Source of the DNA: JAFAMS01 sp963715815
Lineage (GTDB): Bacteria > Vulcanimicrobiota > Vulcanimicrobiia > Vulcanimicrobiales > Vulcanimicrobiaceae
Assembly (NCBI GenBank): GCA_963715815.1
Contig: OY970278.1
Coordinates: 930,001-994,000, forward strand
DNA: 64,000 bases
Direction of reading: 5' to 3'
The notes under the pieces are model-generated. The model was not told the origin of the DNA. It was given only the letters and a program-made list of their open reading frames with translations, and did no database searches. Positions 1 through 8,208 of the stretch are shown here, in pieces (positions within the stretch are counted from its first letter, which is position 1; every line of letters begins with the position of its first letter). The translations under genes were made by a program, and so were the position numbers.

Positions 1-335
1 AGATCGTCATACGTGATGCGCAGTTTTTTCGGAATGTCGCCGCGCAGATTCGAAAAGACCGCATCGCTCTTGCGCACAAGATCCAGAAACACGGCGCGTC
101 CCGCTTCGGAGAGTAAATCGAGATCGAGCGTGCGTTTGTTGCGGTTGAACGCTTCGAAGAAGAGGCTGTCCGAGCCGCTTTGATGCGGCGGGACGTAGCG
201 ACTGACGTCGCCGTTCGTGCGTGGGTCTTCGATCTTGATCACGTCCGCGCCGAGGTCGGCGAGATGGATCGTGCCCCACGGTCCGGCGCCGTACTGCTCG
301 ACCGCGAGGATGCGGACGTCTGCGAGCGGTTTCAT
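1..335 (-). CDS. CaiB/BaiF family (type III) CoA transferase, N-terminal part, cut by the window edge
   Basis: Reading the minus strand from an ATG at 335 gives at least 111 residues that match the start of family III CoA transferases: LADVRILAVEQYGAGPWGT, then LADLGADVIKIEDP, then FNRNKRTLDLDL. Such enzymes move CoA between organic acids through an aspartyl-CoA thioester. The catalytic Asp lies further on and is not in the window, so activity cannot be judged. The gene runs off the left edge. It is divergent from the SDR gene at 379, with 43 bases between. A second, complete family member is at 55163-56299. The substrate cannot be inferred. Confidence 0.85.
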   Translation of the reverse strand, partial: MKPLADVRILAVEQYGAGPWGTIHLADLGADVIKIEDPRTNGDVSRYVPPHQSGSDSLFFEAFNRNKRTLDLDLLSEAGRAVFLDLVRKSDAVFSNLRGDIPKKLRITYDD

Positions 336-378
336 GCGGCAAGACGTTCGACATTGGTGCGTCGAAAGACCCCGGTCC

Positions 379-1119
379 ATGCGCCTCTCAGGAAAAGTTG
401 CGATCGTCACCGGCGGCGGCTCCGGATTCGGTGCCGAAATCTGCCGGAAGTTCAAGGAAGAAGGCGCACAGGTCGCCGTTCTTGACGTGAATGCCGAGGG
501 CGGCAAACGCATCGCGGATGAGATCGGCGGCAAGTTCTTTCGCTGCGACGTCAGCAAGCGCGAGGAAGTCGCAGCTGCCGTGTACGGGACGCTCGTTGCG
601 TACGATAAGATCGACGTCTACGTTAACAACGCGGGTATCACGCACACGAACAAGCCGGTGCTCGAGATCGAAGAAGAGTGGTTCGATAAGATCTTCGCCG
701 TCAACGTCAAGGCGATTTTTCTTTCGGCGCTCGAGATCGTGCCGATTTATCGCAAACAAGGCGGCGGCGTGATCATCAATATCTGCTCGACGGCCGGCGT
801 GCGCCCGCGCCCGGGGCTTGTCGTCTACAATTCATCGAAGGGGGCGGCAATTACGATGACGCGGGCGCTTGCGATCGAGCTCGCGCCCGATAACATTCGC
901 GTCACCGCGATAAATCCGGTAGCCGGCGAAACGCCGCTGCTCAAAGAGTTCATGGGCGGCGACACGCCCGAGCTGCGCGAGAAGTTCCGTAGCACCGTGC
1001 CGCTCGGCCGTCTCTCGAAACCGCGCGACATCGCGAACATGGCCGCGTTCCTCGCGTCCGACGAAGCCGAGCTGCTCACCGGCGTCGCAATCGAAGTCGA
1101 CGGCGGTCGGTGTATCTAG
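379..1119 (+). CDS. Short-chain dehydrogenase/reductase (FabG-like SDR)
   Basis: A 246-residue classical SDR that interconverts alcohol and carbonyl groups using NAD(P)H in the cytoplasm. Visible motifs in order: the nucleotide-binding TGGGSGFG near residue 12, the structural NNAG (in YVNNAG), the catalytic Ser in the NICSTAG strand, and the YNSSK version of YxxxK. The C-terminus ends in the usual LTGVAIEVDGG. The open frame extends back to 217, but only the ATG at 379 places the first strand (LSGKVAIVTGG) correctly, and the upstream part would overlap the divergent CoA transferase. An acidic residue (DVNAE) after the second strand hints at NAD preference. The substrate is unknown. Confidence 0.9.
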   Translation: MRLSGKVAIVTGGGSGFGAEICRKFKEEGAQVAVLDVNAEGGKRIADEIGGKFFRCDVSKREEVAAAVYGTLVAYDKIDVYVNNAGITHTNKPVLEIEEEWFDKIFAVNVKAIFLSALEIVPIYRKQGGGVIINICSTAGVRPRPGLVVYNSSKGAAITMTRALAIELAPDNIRVTAINPVAGETPLLKEFMGGDTPELREKFRSTVPLGRLSKPRDIANMAAFLASDEAELLTGVAIEVDGGRCI

Positions 1120-1228
1120 GCTTGCGCGCATTACCGGGCGCACGTACGATTGCCGCAACTGTTCGATTACGCGCAAAGGGCCGCCTCACGCCACGATTGC
1201 GTGAAGGGGCACGATACGGAGGCAGGCG

Positions 1229-2107
1229 ATGATGTTGCTTTGTCATCCCGAGCGTAGCGCCCGCAGGGCGCGTAGTCGAGGGACAGCGATAGTGCTGACT
1301 CTCTTCCTTATATGCGCGTGTTACGCGCGTGCCAATAGTCAAGAAATCGTGCACTTCCCGACGGTGCCCGCGAGCTTCGTGCAGCTCGACGGCTACCTGT
1401 TTCAACCGCGCACGCGCGGCCCACATCCCGCAGTCGTCTTTTTGCACGGTTGCGGCGGATTGCTTTCGCGCTCGACGCAAGCGCCCGAATCGCGCCAAAC
1501 CGCATGGTCGAAAGTAATGAACGATCGCGGCTGGGTCGTGCTAATGGTCGACAGCTTTACGCCGCGCGGCGTGAGCAACATGTGCTCGCCGAAGAACTTC
1601 GTCGCACGCATCTACGACGCGCGCCGCTTCGACGCGTACGCGGGCCTTGCGTATCTCCAATCGCTACCGTTCGTCGACGGTTCGCACGTCGCGGTGATGG
1701 GGTGGTCGGAAGGCGGCGGCACCGTGTTGCGGTCGATCGGCAGCAATGCACCACACAAACCACCCGGCTTTGTCGCGGCTGTGGCGTTCTATCCCGCGAG
1801 CTGCAACACGACGCGCCTCGGCGATGATTGGTCCGCGCAAATCCCGCTCTTTGTGCTCGTCGGCGCCGGCGATGTCTGGACACCGGCCGCGCCTTGTCAA
1901 GAAGCACTCGAGCACAGCCCCGACACGCAACTCAAGATCTATCCCGATTCGTATCACGATTTCGATTGGCCGAACAATCCCGTCAAGCAGCTGCCGCAGT
2001 ACACGACCAGCAAAGGCGTCGTCCCCATCGCTGGCGAGAATCCAGTCTCGCGTGCCGATGCGCTGAAAATCGTGCCGGAATTTCTCGCGCGCTACCTCGG
2101 CCCGTGA
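1229..2107 (+). CDS. Secreted alpha/beta hydrolase, dienelactone-hydrolase type
   Basis: This 292-residue protein has the dienelactone-hydrolase layout. An oxyanion strand (VVFLHGCGG) comes first, then the nucleophile elbow GWSEGG, then the acid in VGAGDVW, then the catalytic His in SYHDFDWP. The hydrophobic stretch at about residues 21-35 (VLTLFLICACYA) looks like a signal peptide. A strong GGAGG at 1218-1222 lies six bases before the ATG at 1229, so that start is preferred over the GTG at 1292. As a result the first 20 residues (CHPERSARRARSRGT) are the translation of a dispersed palindromic repeat, which supplies the positive n-region. A hairpin terminator follows directly. The ester substrate is unknown. 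Confidence 0.85.
   Translation: MMLLCHPERSARRARSRGTAIVLTLFLICACYARANSQEIVHFPTVPASFVQLDGYLFQPRTRGPHPAVVFLHGCGGLLSRSTQAPESRQTAWSKVMNDRGWVVLMVDSFTPRGVSNMCSPKNFVARIYDARRFDAYAGLAYLQSLPFVDGSHVAVMGWSEGGGTVLRSIGSNAPHKPPGFVAAVAFYPASCNTTRLGDDWSAQIPLFVLVGAGDVWTPAAPCQEALEHSPDTQLKIYPDSYHDFDWPNNPVKQLPQYTTSKGVVPIAGENPVSRADALKIVPEFLARYLGP
1241..1286 (+). repeat. Dispersed palindromic repeat, copy 1 (long variant)
   Basis: The unit begins TGTCATCCCGAGCG and ends GTCGAGGGACAG, the same ends as the copies at 24181, 40121 and 45458. This copy has a longer middle with an extra CGCCCGCAGGGCG hairpin arm. It lies inside the coding sequence of the hydrolase and is translated in frame near the protein's N-terminus. 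Confidence 0.8.
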
Positions 2108-2115
2108 GATAAAAC

Positions 2116-2142
2116 AAAGCCTTCGCATAAAGCGGAGGCTTT
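2116..2142 (+). terminator. Hairpin terminator after the hydrolase gene
   Basis: An 11-bp stem (AAAGCCTTCGC and GCGGAGGCTTT, one G-T pair) encloses the loop ATAAA, nine bases after the hydrolase stop. The 3' arm ends in TTT but no long T-tract follows, so intrinsic termination is likely but not certain. It separates the hydrolase from dinB. Confidence 0.6.
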
Positions 2143-2287
2143 GCTTGTGGTCCGGAGCCCAGGAGCATCCGGACTTTTAGTATACGCCTTTGCAATGGGC
2201 GTTCGCAGTGCGCGAGCGCACGTCGCACGTCACAAAAAGGCGGGGAGCGACAAAAGACGACCTACCGCTGGCAGCGAAGGTGCCCCG

Positions 2288-3328
2288 GTGATCGCGCACT
2301 TTGATATCGACGCGTTCTACGCGAGCGTCGCGCAACGCGACGATCCGTCGTTGCGCGGCAAACCGCTTGCGATCGCCTGGAACTCGCGCCGCTCCGTGTG
2401 CCTGACGGCGTCCTACGAAGCGCGCCCGTTCGGCGTGCGCTCCGCGATGCCGCTGCATCGCGCGCTGCAACTGTGCCCGCAGCTCCTCGTCGTCCCTCCG
2501 GACTTCACGAAATACCGCGCCTCCTCCGATGCGATCTTCGCGATCTTCGCTGAAGGCGGACGCACCGTCGAAGGGCTCTCGCTCGACGAGGCCTTCGTCG
2601 ATCCGAAGACAGACGTCGCAGAAGAGGCCGTCGAGTTCGCCAAGCACATCCGCGCGCGCGTGACAGCCGAAGTCGGCTTGACGGTAAGCGCGGGTGTTGC
2701 AAGCGGCAAGATGGTCGCGAAGATTGCGTCGGATTCGTGCAAGCCCGACGGCCTTGCACTCGTCGAGCCGGGAACCGAAGCATTCTATCTCTCGCAAATG
2801 GACGTCGGCCGGCTCTGGGGCGTCGGCCCCAAAACGCGTGCGCATTTAAATGAAGCCGGCATCACGACGATCGGCCAGATTGCGGTGCTCGACGATCAGA
2901 GTTTGTACGAGCTCTTCGGTCGTGGCGGCAAATCGATGCGCGAACTCGCGCAAGGCATCGATTCGCGCACGGTCGAGAGCGATCGCGAGACGCGCTCGGT
3001 GTCGAGCGAGACGACGTTCGAACACGACGTCAGCGACGAAGCGAAGATGGCCGAAGTGATCCGCGAGCTCGCAACCGATGTATCTGAGCGTTTGCAGAAG
3101 CACGGACTTTCCGGGACGACGATCGGCGTCAAGATCAAGCGCGCCGATTTCTCGATCACGGGGCGCCAGACGAGCCTCGCCGAGCCGACCGATGATGCCG
3201 GCGTTATCAGCAGCACGGCGATCCTCTGCTTGCGCCGCGTCGAGCTCGCCGGTGATCGCGTGCGATTGCTCGGCGTGCGTGTTGCGGGGCTAACGATGGA
3301 ACCGCAACGACAGATGAGGTTGGTCTAG
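2288..3328 (+). CDS. dinB: DNA polymerase IV (Y-family translesion polymerase)
   Basis: A 346-residue Y-family polymerase that copies past damaged template bases. The metal-binding residues are visible in the opening HFDIDAFYASV and in the palm motif LSLDEAF. The helix-hairpin-helix region (GVGPKTRAHLNEAGI) and the little-finger domain follow. The frame opens at 2141, but that start lies inside the terminator hairpin. The GTG at 2288 has an AAGG seven bases upstream and gives the usual family N-terminus. An ATG at 2195 is the alternative and would add a basic tail. The last residues (RQMRLV) resemble a weak beta-clamp-binding QxxL[FV] peptide. Confidence 0.92.
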   Translation: MIAHFDIDAFYASVAQRDDPSLRGKPLAIAWNSRRSVCLTASYEARPFGVRSAMPLHRALQLCPQLLVVPPDFTKYRASSDAIFAIFAEGGRTVEGLSLDEAFVDPKTDVAEEAVEFAKHIRARVTAEVGLTVSAGVASGKMVAKIASDSCKPDGLALVEPGTEAFYLSQMDVGRLWGVGPKTRAHLNEAGITTIGQIAVLDDQSLYELFGRGGKSMRELAQGIDSRTVESDRETRSVSSETTFEHDVSDEAKMAEVIRELATDVSERLQKHGLSGTTIGVKIKRADFSITGRQTSLAEPTDDAGVISSTAILCLRRVELAGDRVRLLGVRVAGLTMEPQRQMRLV

Positions 3329-3654
3329 CGTTTGCGGCGCTTGACGTTCGTCACGATCAAGCCCTTCAGCTCTCGGATTTCATCCTTGATCTCGCCAATC
3401 TCGCCTTTGAGCTCGGTCTTAAGATCGCCAATCTCGCCTTTAAGTTCGGTCCTCAGCTCACCGATCTCGCCTCTCACCTCGCCGATGTCGCCTTTGAGTT
3501 CTTTGCGAAACTCGTCGAAGCGGACGTCCACCCGATCGAAGCGCCGAGTCATTTCGCCGCGCAGGCGTGACTCGCTGTCCAGGATGCAACCGGTGACGGC
3601 TTCGAACTCTGGGCCGAGCATGTCGCGTAGGGTCTCGGGTGTCAATTCTGGCAT
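3325..3654 (-). CDS. Small coiled-coil protein
   Basis: A 109-residue protein, no family recognised. Residues about 1-35 contain MPELTPETLRDMLG and LDSESRLRGEMTRRF. The rest is one long charged coiled coil with near-exact internal repeats of about 11 residues (ELKGEIGELRTELKGEIGDL and so on). No membrane segment is visible. The ATG at 3654 is chosen because residues upstream are basic, irregular and overlap the divergent TPR gene. It converges on dinB, overlapping its stop by four bases. Two other small coiled-coil proteins (19724 and 20545) share its size and its RRFD-type repeats, so it may belong to a local family that scaffolds or tethers a partner. That role is inference. Confidence 0.75.
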   Translation of the reverse strand: MPELTPETLRDMLGPEFEAVTGCILDSESRLRGEMTRRFDRVDVRFDEFRKELKGDIGEVRGEIGELRTELKGEIGDLKTELKGEIGEIKDEIRELKGLIVTNVKRRKR

Positions 3655-3696
3655 ATGTGGACGATGCGCCTTCGATATGAATCTCGTGTCTCTTCC

Positions 3697-5232
3697 ATGT
3701 GGATGACTTCTGCCGCACGGACGCTCGTGTGCGCAGTGCTCGCGCTTGCGCCGATCGCGGTCGGCGCGCAGACCGTGCAGAAGGCGCTCATCCATCATCA
3801 GGTGTCGACGACGAACCCTGTCGCGCAAGAATATTTCGATGAAGGCCTGACGCTCGTCTACGCGTTCAATCGCGGAGAAGCGCAGAAACGCTTCCGCGAA
3901 GCAGCCGCGGCAGATCCGAAACTTGCGATCGCGTGGTGGGGCGTCGCGCTTGCGGCCGGCCCGAACCTCAACTACGGCATGACGGCGGAGAATTGGAAGA
4001 CGGTCGCGGAGGCGCTCAAAAACGCAAACGCGCTTTCGGCAAATGCGACGCCAGAAGAACAGCGCCTGATCGCGGCTGTCGCCACGCGCTATCCGACGGG
4101 CGCAAAGGATCCGAACGGGAAGAAGTATCGCGACGCGATGGCCGCCGTCTACAAGGATTATCCGAACGATGACGATGTCGCGACGCTGTACGTCGAGAGT
4201 TGCATGGACGTCGACGATTGGGGTTACGACAGCAAAGGGAAGCCGATCGGCAAGACGGCGGAGCTTTCAGATATCCTGAAGACGGTGATTGCGCACAACT
4301 ATCTGCACCCTGGTGCCAATCACTACTTCGTGCACTTGCACGACTTCACGAGCGTCGCGAAGGACGCGATCCTCGAGGCGGATCGCCTCGCGAATTTTCC
4401 GGCAGAGCCTGCAGCCTCGCATCTCAATCATATGGCCGGTCATACGTATCTCGACGTCGGAGACTATGCGGCAATAGTAGAGACTGGTCGAACCGCCGTC
4501 GGGGAAGACCTCGAATACGCGAAGTCGATCGGTGTATCACCGGGCAAGCTCGACTATTTCTATCACAATCTCGACTTCTATAACGGTGGCGCGCTCATGC
4601 TCGGCGACGTCGCCGACGCGGAACACGGCGCTGATTTGGAGCTCGAGAACAACAGCAACGTCGCGTTGCTCATCTATGCGCGCCTCGGCGAATGGTCGAA
4701 GGTCTTATCGATGGGCGCTCCGGATCCGAAGATGCCGGCCTGGCGATCGGCGTGGCCGTATCATTACGCGCGCGGTATCGCGTTTGCATCCGAGCACAAT
4801 CTCACCGGAGCCGAAGGCGAGCTCGCCGCGCTTCGCGAGAGCGTCGGCAAGACGGGTTGGAAGTATCCGGATCTAATGGTTGAGATGCTCTCCGCGCGGG
4901 TCGACTATCTTGGCGGCAATGTGTCGACAGCTACGCACGAACTCCGCGATGTCATCGCTGCAACATCGCAATATCCGCCCGAGGCGTTTCCCGCTTGGTA
5001 CTTCCCTGCTGGCGAGTGGTTGGGGTGGATGCTATTTAATAACGGCGACGCTCGCGGTGCTGAAGCGGCATTTCATGCTGATCTTTCGCGATCACCGCAT
5101 AATGCTCGAGTCCTATACGGGCTAATACAGGTCGCAAACGCTCAGGATCGGTCGTCTGATGCGGGCCCACTTGGTGGACAGATCGAGGCGAATTGGCGCG
5201 GACAGTCACTGTCCCTCGCGGCTTCTCTCTGA
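3697..5232 (+). CDS. Secreted tetratricopeptide-repeat protein
   Basis: About 511 residues. The N-terminus (SAARTLVCAVLALAPIAVGA, cut before QT) is a clear signal peptide, so the protein is exported. The body is rich in TPR-like helical pairs, for example EAQKRFREAAAADPKLAIAW, GGALMLGDVADAEHGADLEL and GDARGAEAAFHADLSRSPHN, and contains an HHQVST and HLNHMAGHTYLDVGD segment typical of secreted TPR proteins of unknown role. Starts at 3697 and 3703 are both possible; both keep the signal peptide. It is divergent from the coiled-coil gene with about 42 bases between. Function is unknown; protein binding is the usual TPR role. Confidence 0.85.
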   Translation: MWMTSAARTLVCAVLALAPIAVGAQTVQKALIHHQVSTTNPVAQEYFDEGLTLVYAFNRGEAQKRFREAAAADPKLAIAWWGVALAAGPNLNYGMTAENWKTVAEALKNANALSANATPEEQRLIAAVATRYPTGAKDPNGKKYRDAMAAVYKDYPNDDDVATLYVESCMDVDDWGYDSKGKPIGKTAELSDILKTVIAHNYLHPGANHYFVHLHDFTSVAKDAILEADRLANFPAEPAASHLNHMAGHTYLDVGDYAAIVETGRTAVGEDLEYAKSIGVSPGKLDYFYHNLDFYNGGALMLGDVADAEHGADLELENNSNVALLIYARLGEWSKVLSMGAPDPKMPAWRSAWPYHYARGIAFASEHNLTGAEGELAALRESVGKTGWKYPDLMVEMLSARVDYLGGNVSTATHELRDVIAATSQYPPEAFPAWYFPAGEWLGWMLFNNGDARGAEAAFHADLSRSPHNARVLYGLIQVANAQDRSSDAGPLGGQIEANWRGQSLSLAASL

Positions 5233-5316
5233 GACTGTCGACACTCCCAGCCCAATCGAACAAGGAGAGGAGCGAGCCGCCGACCTAACGGTCTAGCTCT
5301 CTACTTCGCGGGACGG

Positions 5317-6420
5317 ATGACTATGTTCAGGCCAATTCGCGATCGGCGGTTCGGCACTGCTAAACGTTTGAACGCGGTGGTACTTTGGCTTGCGCTTGCG
5401 GGCATCGGCGTGTTTGTTGCCCTCATCCTCATCAAGACGTTCTCGCTATTCTTAGGCGTCGGCTTGCTCGCGGCAGCGATCTTGTACGGTCGATCTCACG
5501 CGCGTCGCCAAGAGATCTACCGCAGACAACACTCTGACATCGCAGCCCTTGTTGGAATATCCCCAATCGATTTCGAGAAGCATGTTGCGGAGACATATCG
5601 TCGCTCCGGTTACAACGTGCAATTGACTCGCGGAAGTGGCGATCAGGGATTGGATATAATAGCTTCCGCCGCAAATCAAAAGCTCGGCGTTCAATGCAAA
5701 CGATATACTGGAGTTGTCGGTAACGACGCGGTCCAGCAAGCTTTTGCCGGAAAGAGCTACTATAGTTGCGGAGCTGCTATCGTCGTGACCACCGGCGACT
5801 TTACTCCATCGGCGAGAGATCTCGCGAGAAAGCTCAACGTTCAACTCGTAAGTGGAAAAGAGTATTCGAATTGGCTGGCGAGCTTTGCCGTGCCGATGCC
5901 AACAGCGACATACAAATTATCAGATTGGTTTCCGCAAGGGCGCCCACTTTTGATTCAGATCGGACTCGCGGTTGTTGGATTGCTAGTTCTCATGAGTATG
6001 GGAACGTCAATACCTACCGTTTCTGATATAGCCAGTGGTTTCTCGCAGCGACATTCTCAAGGCACATTAGTGTCCGATCCTAACCCGTCTTATCAATCTA
6101 TCTCGGGCTTTGATGATCGCGTTCAGGCCTTTTACTCGGCGTTGAACCGGCGAGACTTTGACGAGGCTTATTCGATGTTGAGTCCCGCATTTAAGCAAGG
6201 CGGTACATTCGAGCAATGGAAAGCTGGTTACGATACGACGGAATCTATAGCCGTATCAACTAGCACGCTGTCGCCAAGTTTGGTTTCGATAGACATGACC
6301 GCCATCGATCACTATCCCCAAGGTGACGTCACGCGACATTTCGTTGGTAACTGGCACGGTACGAGGGGCGCTGATGGCGAGTGGTATCTGGATAGCGGGC
6401 ACTTTGACGTGGTGAAATAG
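5317..6420 (+). CDS. Membrane-anchored Mrr-type nuclease with a C-terminal NTF2-like domain
   Basis: 367 residues. Two membrane segments (about 21-39 and 44-57) precede a restriction-endonuclease-like Mrr domain at about 80-185. Its catalytic set is visible: D109 and D113 in GDQGLDI, then Q126-C-K128 in VQCKRY. A third membrane segment follows at about 211-227, and then a domain (268-367, FYSALNRRDFDEAYSMLSPAF) of the NTF2/DUF4878 type. The Mrr family cuts modified or foreign DNA. Anchoring the nuclease and adding an NTF2-like sensor is unusual. It sits three bases upstream of mcrB at the left edge of the A/T-rich island, so it probably belongs to that operon. Confidence 0.85.
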   Translation: MTMFRPIRDRRFGTAKRLNAVVLWLALAGIGVFVALILIKTFSLFLGVGLLAAAILYGRSHARRQEIYRRQHSDIAALVGISPIDFEKHVAETYRRSGYNVQLTRGSGDQGLDIIASAANQKLGVQCKRYTGVVGNDAVQQAFAGKSYYSCGAAIVVTTGDFTPSARDLARKLNVQLVSGKEYSNWLASFAVPMPTATYKLSDWFPQGRPLLIQIGLAVVGLLVLMSMGTSIPTVSDIASGFSQRHSQGTLVSDPNPSYQSISGFDDRVQAFYSALNRRDFDEAYSMLSPAFKQGGTFEQWKAGYDTTESIAVSTSTLSPSLVSIDMTAIDHYPQGDVTRHFVGNWHGTRGADGEWYLDSGHFDVVK

Positions 6421-6423
6421 AGC

Positions 6424-8208
6424 ATGCAAACCTCGCCGCGACCCAGACAAGTGTTTGTGGTTCCAGCATCTGACGTTGACGCTGCCAGCCACTTGGCAGA
6501 CTCAATTCTCTCTCCGATATCAGGGATTGATGTCAGTGAGTTTCTCTCAGAATCAGATGCCGTCAAGATTGAGTCGTACACTCCGGGCGAATACTACGCT
6601 TGGGGCTCTCAGCCGGGCTCGGTCAACCGGGGCACATGGAATCGACTTACTGAGGGCGATTATCTCCTATTTTATCAGCGAGGAGAATACACTTTCGTCG
6701 CGCAGTGCATATTAACGATCGAAAATGCCACGCTTGCTGCTGATATTTGGCATACGGAGAAAGACAATGCATTTTCGCTCCTCTATTTCATAACAAAGCC
6801 CAAACGCACGGCGGTCCCTCTGGGCGCCGTATCTGAGTTCCTCCAAAATGCTCCCTACCGCGGGTTTACTCGAGTACCCGATACGCGAATCGAACAGATT
6901 CTAAATAGATATGGAACTGTTGATGCATTTATCGAGAGCCGGTTTGTAACACAACCGACATACCTGCTTTTTCGATCAAACGAATCGTCGCCATACCGCG
7001 ACCAAGACGGAATTTCGTACCATTATAACTCAAACGTGCCAAACTACACGAAGGTTACTGCAGGCGCTCATTTTATCGTAAATCGCCGAATCGGCAATGA
7101 AACGTACCTCATCGGGTCCGGAACAATTTCTGACGTTACGAAAGTGAACCAGGAGAAACCTACCGATTTCGTCGCTAACTATGCAAGCTACGCTCCAATT
7201 GAACCACGCATCGTAGTCGACAAAGAGCTCCAAGGTCTTATCGCAAGTGCGCCAGGATTTAACGTACAGCACGCGATTAAGGTACTTACGCGGGACATCT
7301 TCGAGTCACTAATAGGCGAAAAGAAGATAGCGCCAGTGTTCAGGCCCGAGGGTCTTCCCGAAATTTTGTTTTGGGACGAGCGACGTACGAACGATCTTAT
7401 TCTGCTGTTCGGGCGTCACAAGGCCATAATCTTTGCGGGGCCACCCGGAACAGGGAAAACATACGTCGCTGAGCGCGTTGCGGATGCGATGACCGAAAGT
7501 GGGCATGGCGTCGTTGAGAAGATTCAGTTCCATCCGGCTTATGCGTACGAGGACTTTGTAGAGGGAATAAGGCCCGTTCTTCAGTCAGAGAAATCAAGCG
7601 AGCCGTCAACCGTTGGCTCACTTCAGTACGAATTAAGAGATGGAATTCTTAAGCGCGTAGTAGCGAGAGCGATTGAGGAACCAACGAAGACCTTTATACT
7701 GCTGATAGACGAGTTGAATCGCGCAAATCTGCCCCGGGTATTCGGTGAGCTCCTGTACTGCTTGGAATATCGCGGCTCTGAACACACCGTAATGCTGCCA
7801 TACTCATCATCGCCGTTTTACATGCCGGAGAATCTCTGGCTATTCGCGACGATGAACACTTCCGATCGCAGTATCGCTCGGCTCGATGCAGCTATTAGGC
7901 GTCGCTTTAGGCAAGTCGACATGGCTCCCGACTATGACGCTTTGCTCCGTTGGCACATTTCAAATGGTTCAGAGGAAATCGGGAAAGTGGCGGTGGCAAA
8001 ACTCCAGGCTCTCAACAGTCAGCTGCGAGCCTTGCTTGATCAAGATCGCCTGATCGGTCATTCGTTTTTTATGAAGCGCGATCTTGAGATTGGTTCATTC
8101 CGAGAGATCTGGAACGAGGAGCTCGAGCCCGTACTCAGAGATTATCTCTATACGGACCCAGAAGAAATCGCCCGGCTGAGAGCCGCTTTTCTCGAGGCGA
8201 GCACGTGA
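6424..8208 (+). CDS. mcrB: McrB-type restriction GTPase with two N-terminal reader-like domains
   Basis: 594 residues. The C-terminal half is the McrB AAA+ motor: Walker A GPPGTGKT at about 339-346, the Walker B region LLIDELNRAN near 425 and the McrB signature MNTSDRSIARLD near 478. This motor hydrolyses GTP and drives DNA translocation for the McrC nuclease. The N-terminal half holds two other parts. Residues about 50-150 (YYAWGSQPG, NRLTEGDYLLFY) resemble EVE/PUA-like domains that read modified bases. Residues about 175-270 form a second compact domain (YLLFRSNESS, AHFIVNRRIGNETYLIG) that I cannot name with confidence. McrC overlaps its stop codon, so the two are translationally coupled. 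Confidence 0.9.
   Translation: MQTSPRPRQVFVVPASDVDAASHLADSILSPISGIDVSEFLSESDAVKIESYTPGEYYAWGSQPGSVNRGTWNRLTEGDYLLFYQRGEYTFVAQCILTIENATLAADIWHTEKDNAFSLLYFITKPKRTAVPLGAVSEFLQNAPYRGFTRVPDTRIEQILNRYGTVDAFIESRFVTQPTYLLFRSNESSPYRDQDGISYHYNSNVPNYTKVTAGAHFIVNRRIGNETYLIGSGTISDVTKVNQEKPTDFVANYASYAPIEPRIVVDKELQGLIASAPGFNVQHAIKVLTRDIFESLIGEKKIAPVFRPEGLPEILFWDERRTNDLILLFGRHKAIIFAGPPGTGKTYVAERVADAMTESGHGVVEKIQFHPAYAYEDFVEGIRPVLQSEKSSEPSTVGSLQYELRDGILKRVVARAIEEPTKTFILLIDELNRANLPRVFGELLYCLEYRGSEHTVMLPYSSSPFYMPENLWLFATMNTSDRSIARLDAAIRRRFRQVDMAPDYDALLRWHISNGSEEIGKVAVAKLQALNSQLRALLDQDRLIGHSFFMKRDLEIGSFREIWNEELEPVLRDYLYTDPEEIARLRAAFLEAST

Noticed and set aside
7..354. 115-codon minus-strand frame beginning MSNVLPHE
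   Set aside because: It overlaps the CoA-transferase frame but in another phase and has an Arg-rich, motif-free translation.
1292..2107. GTG at 1292 as start of the hydrolase, which would exclude the repeat from the protein
   Set aside because: It has no ribosome site, whereas the ATG at 1229 has GGAGG six bases upstream. The GTG remains a weaker alternative.
5233..5316. Attachment site or direct repeats at the left edge of the island
   Set aside because: No tRNA, integrase or matching direct repeat was found at either edge, so no integration site is claimed.
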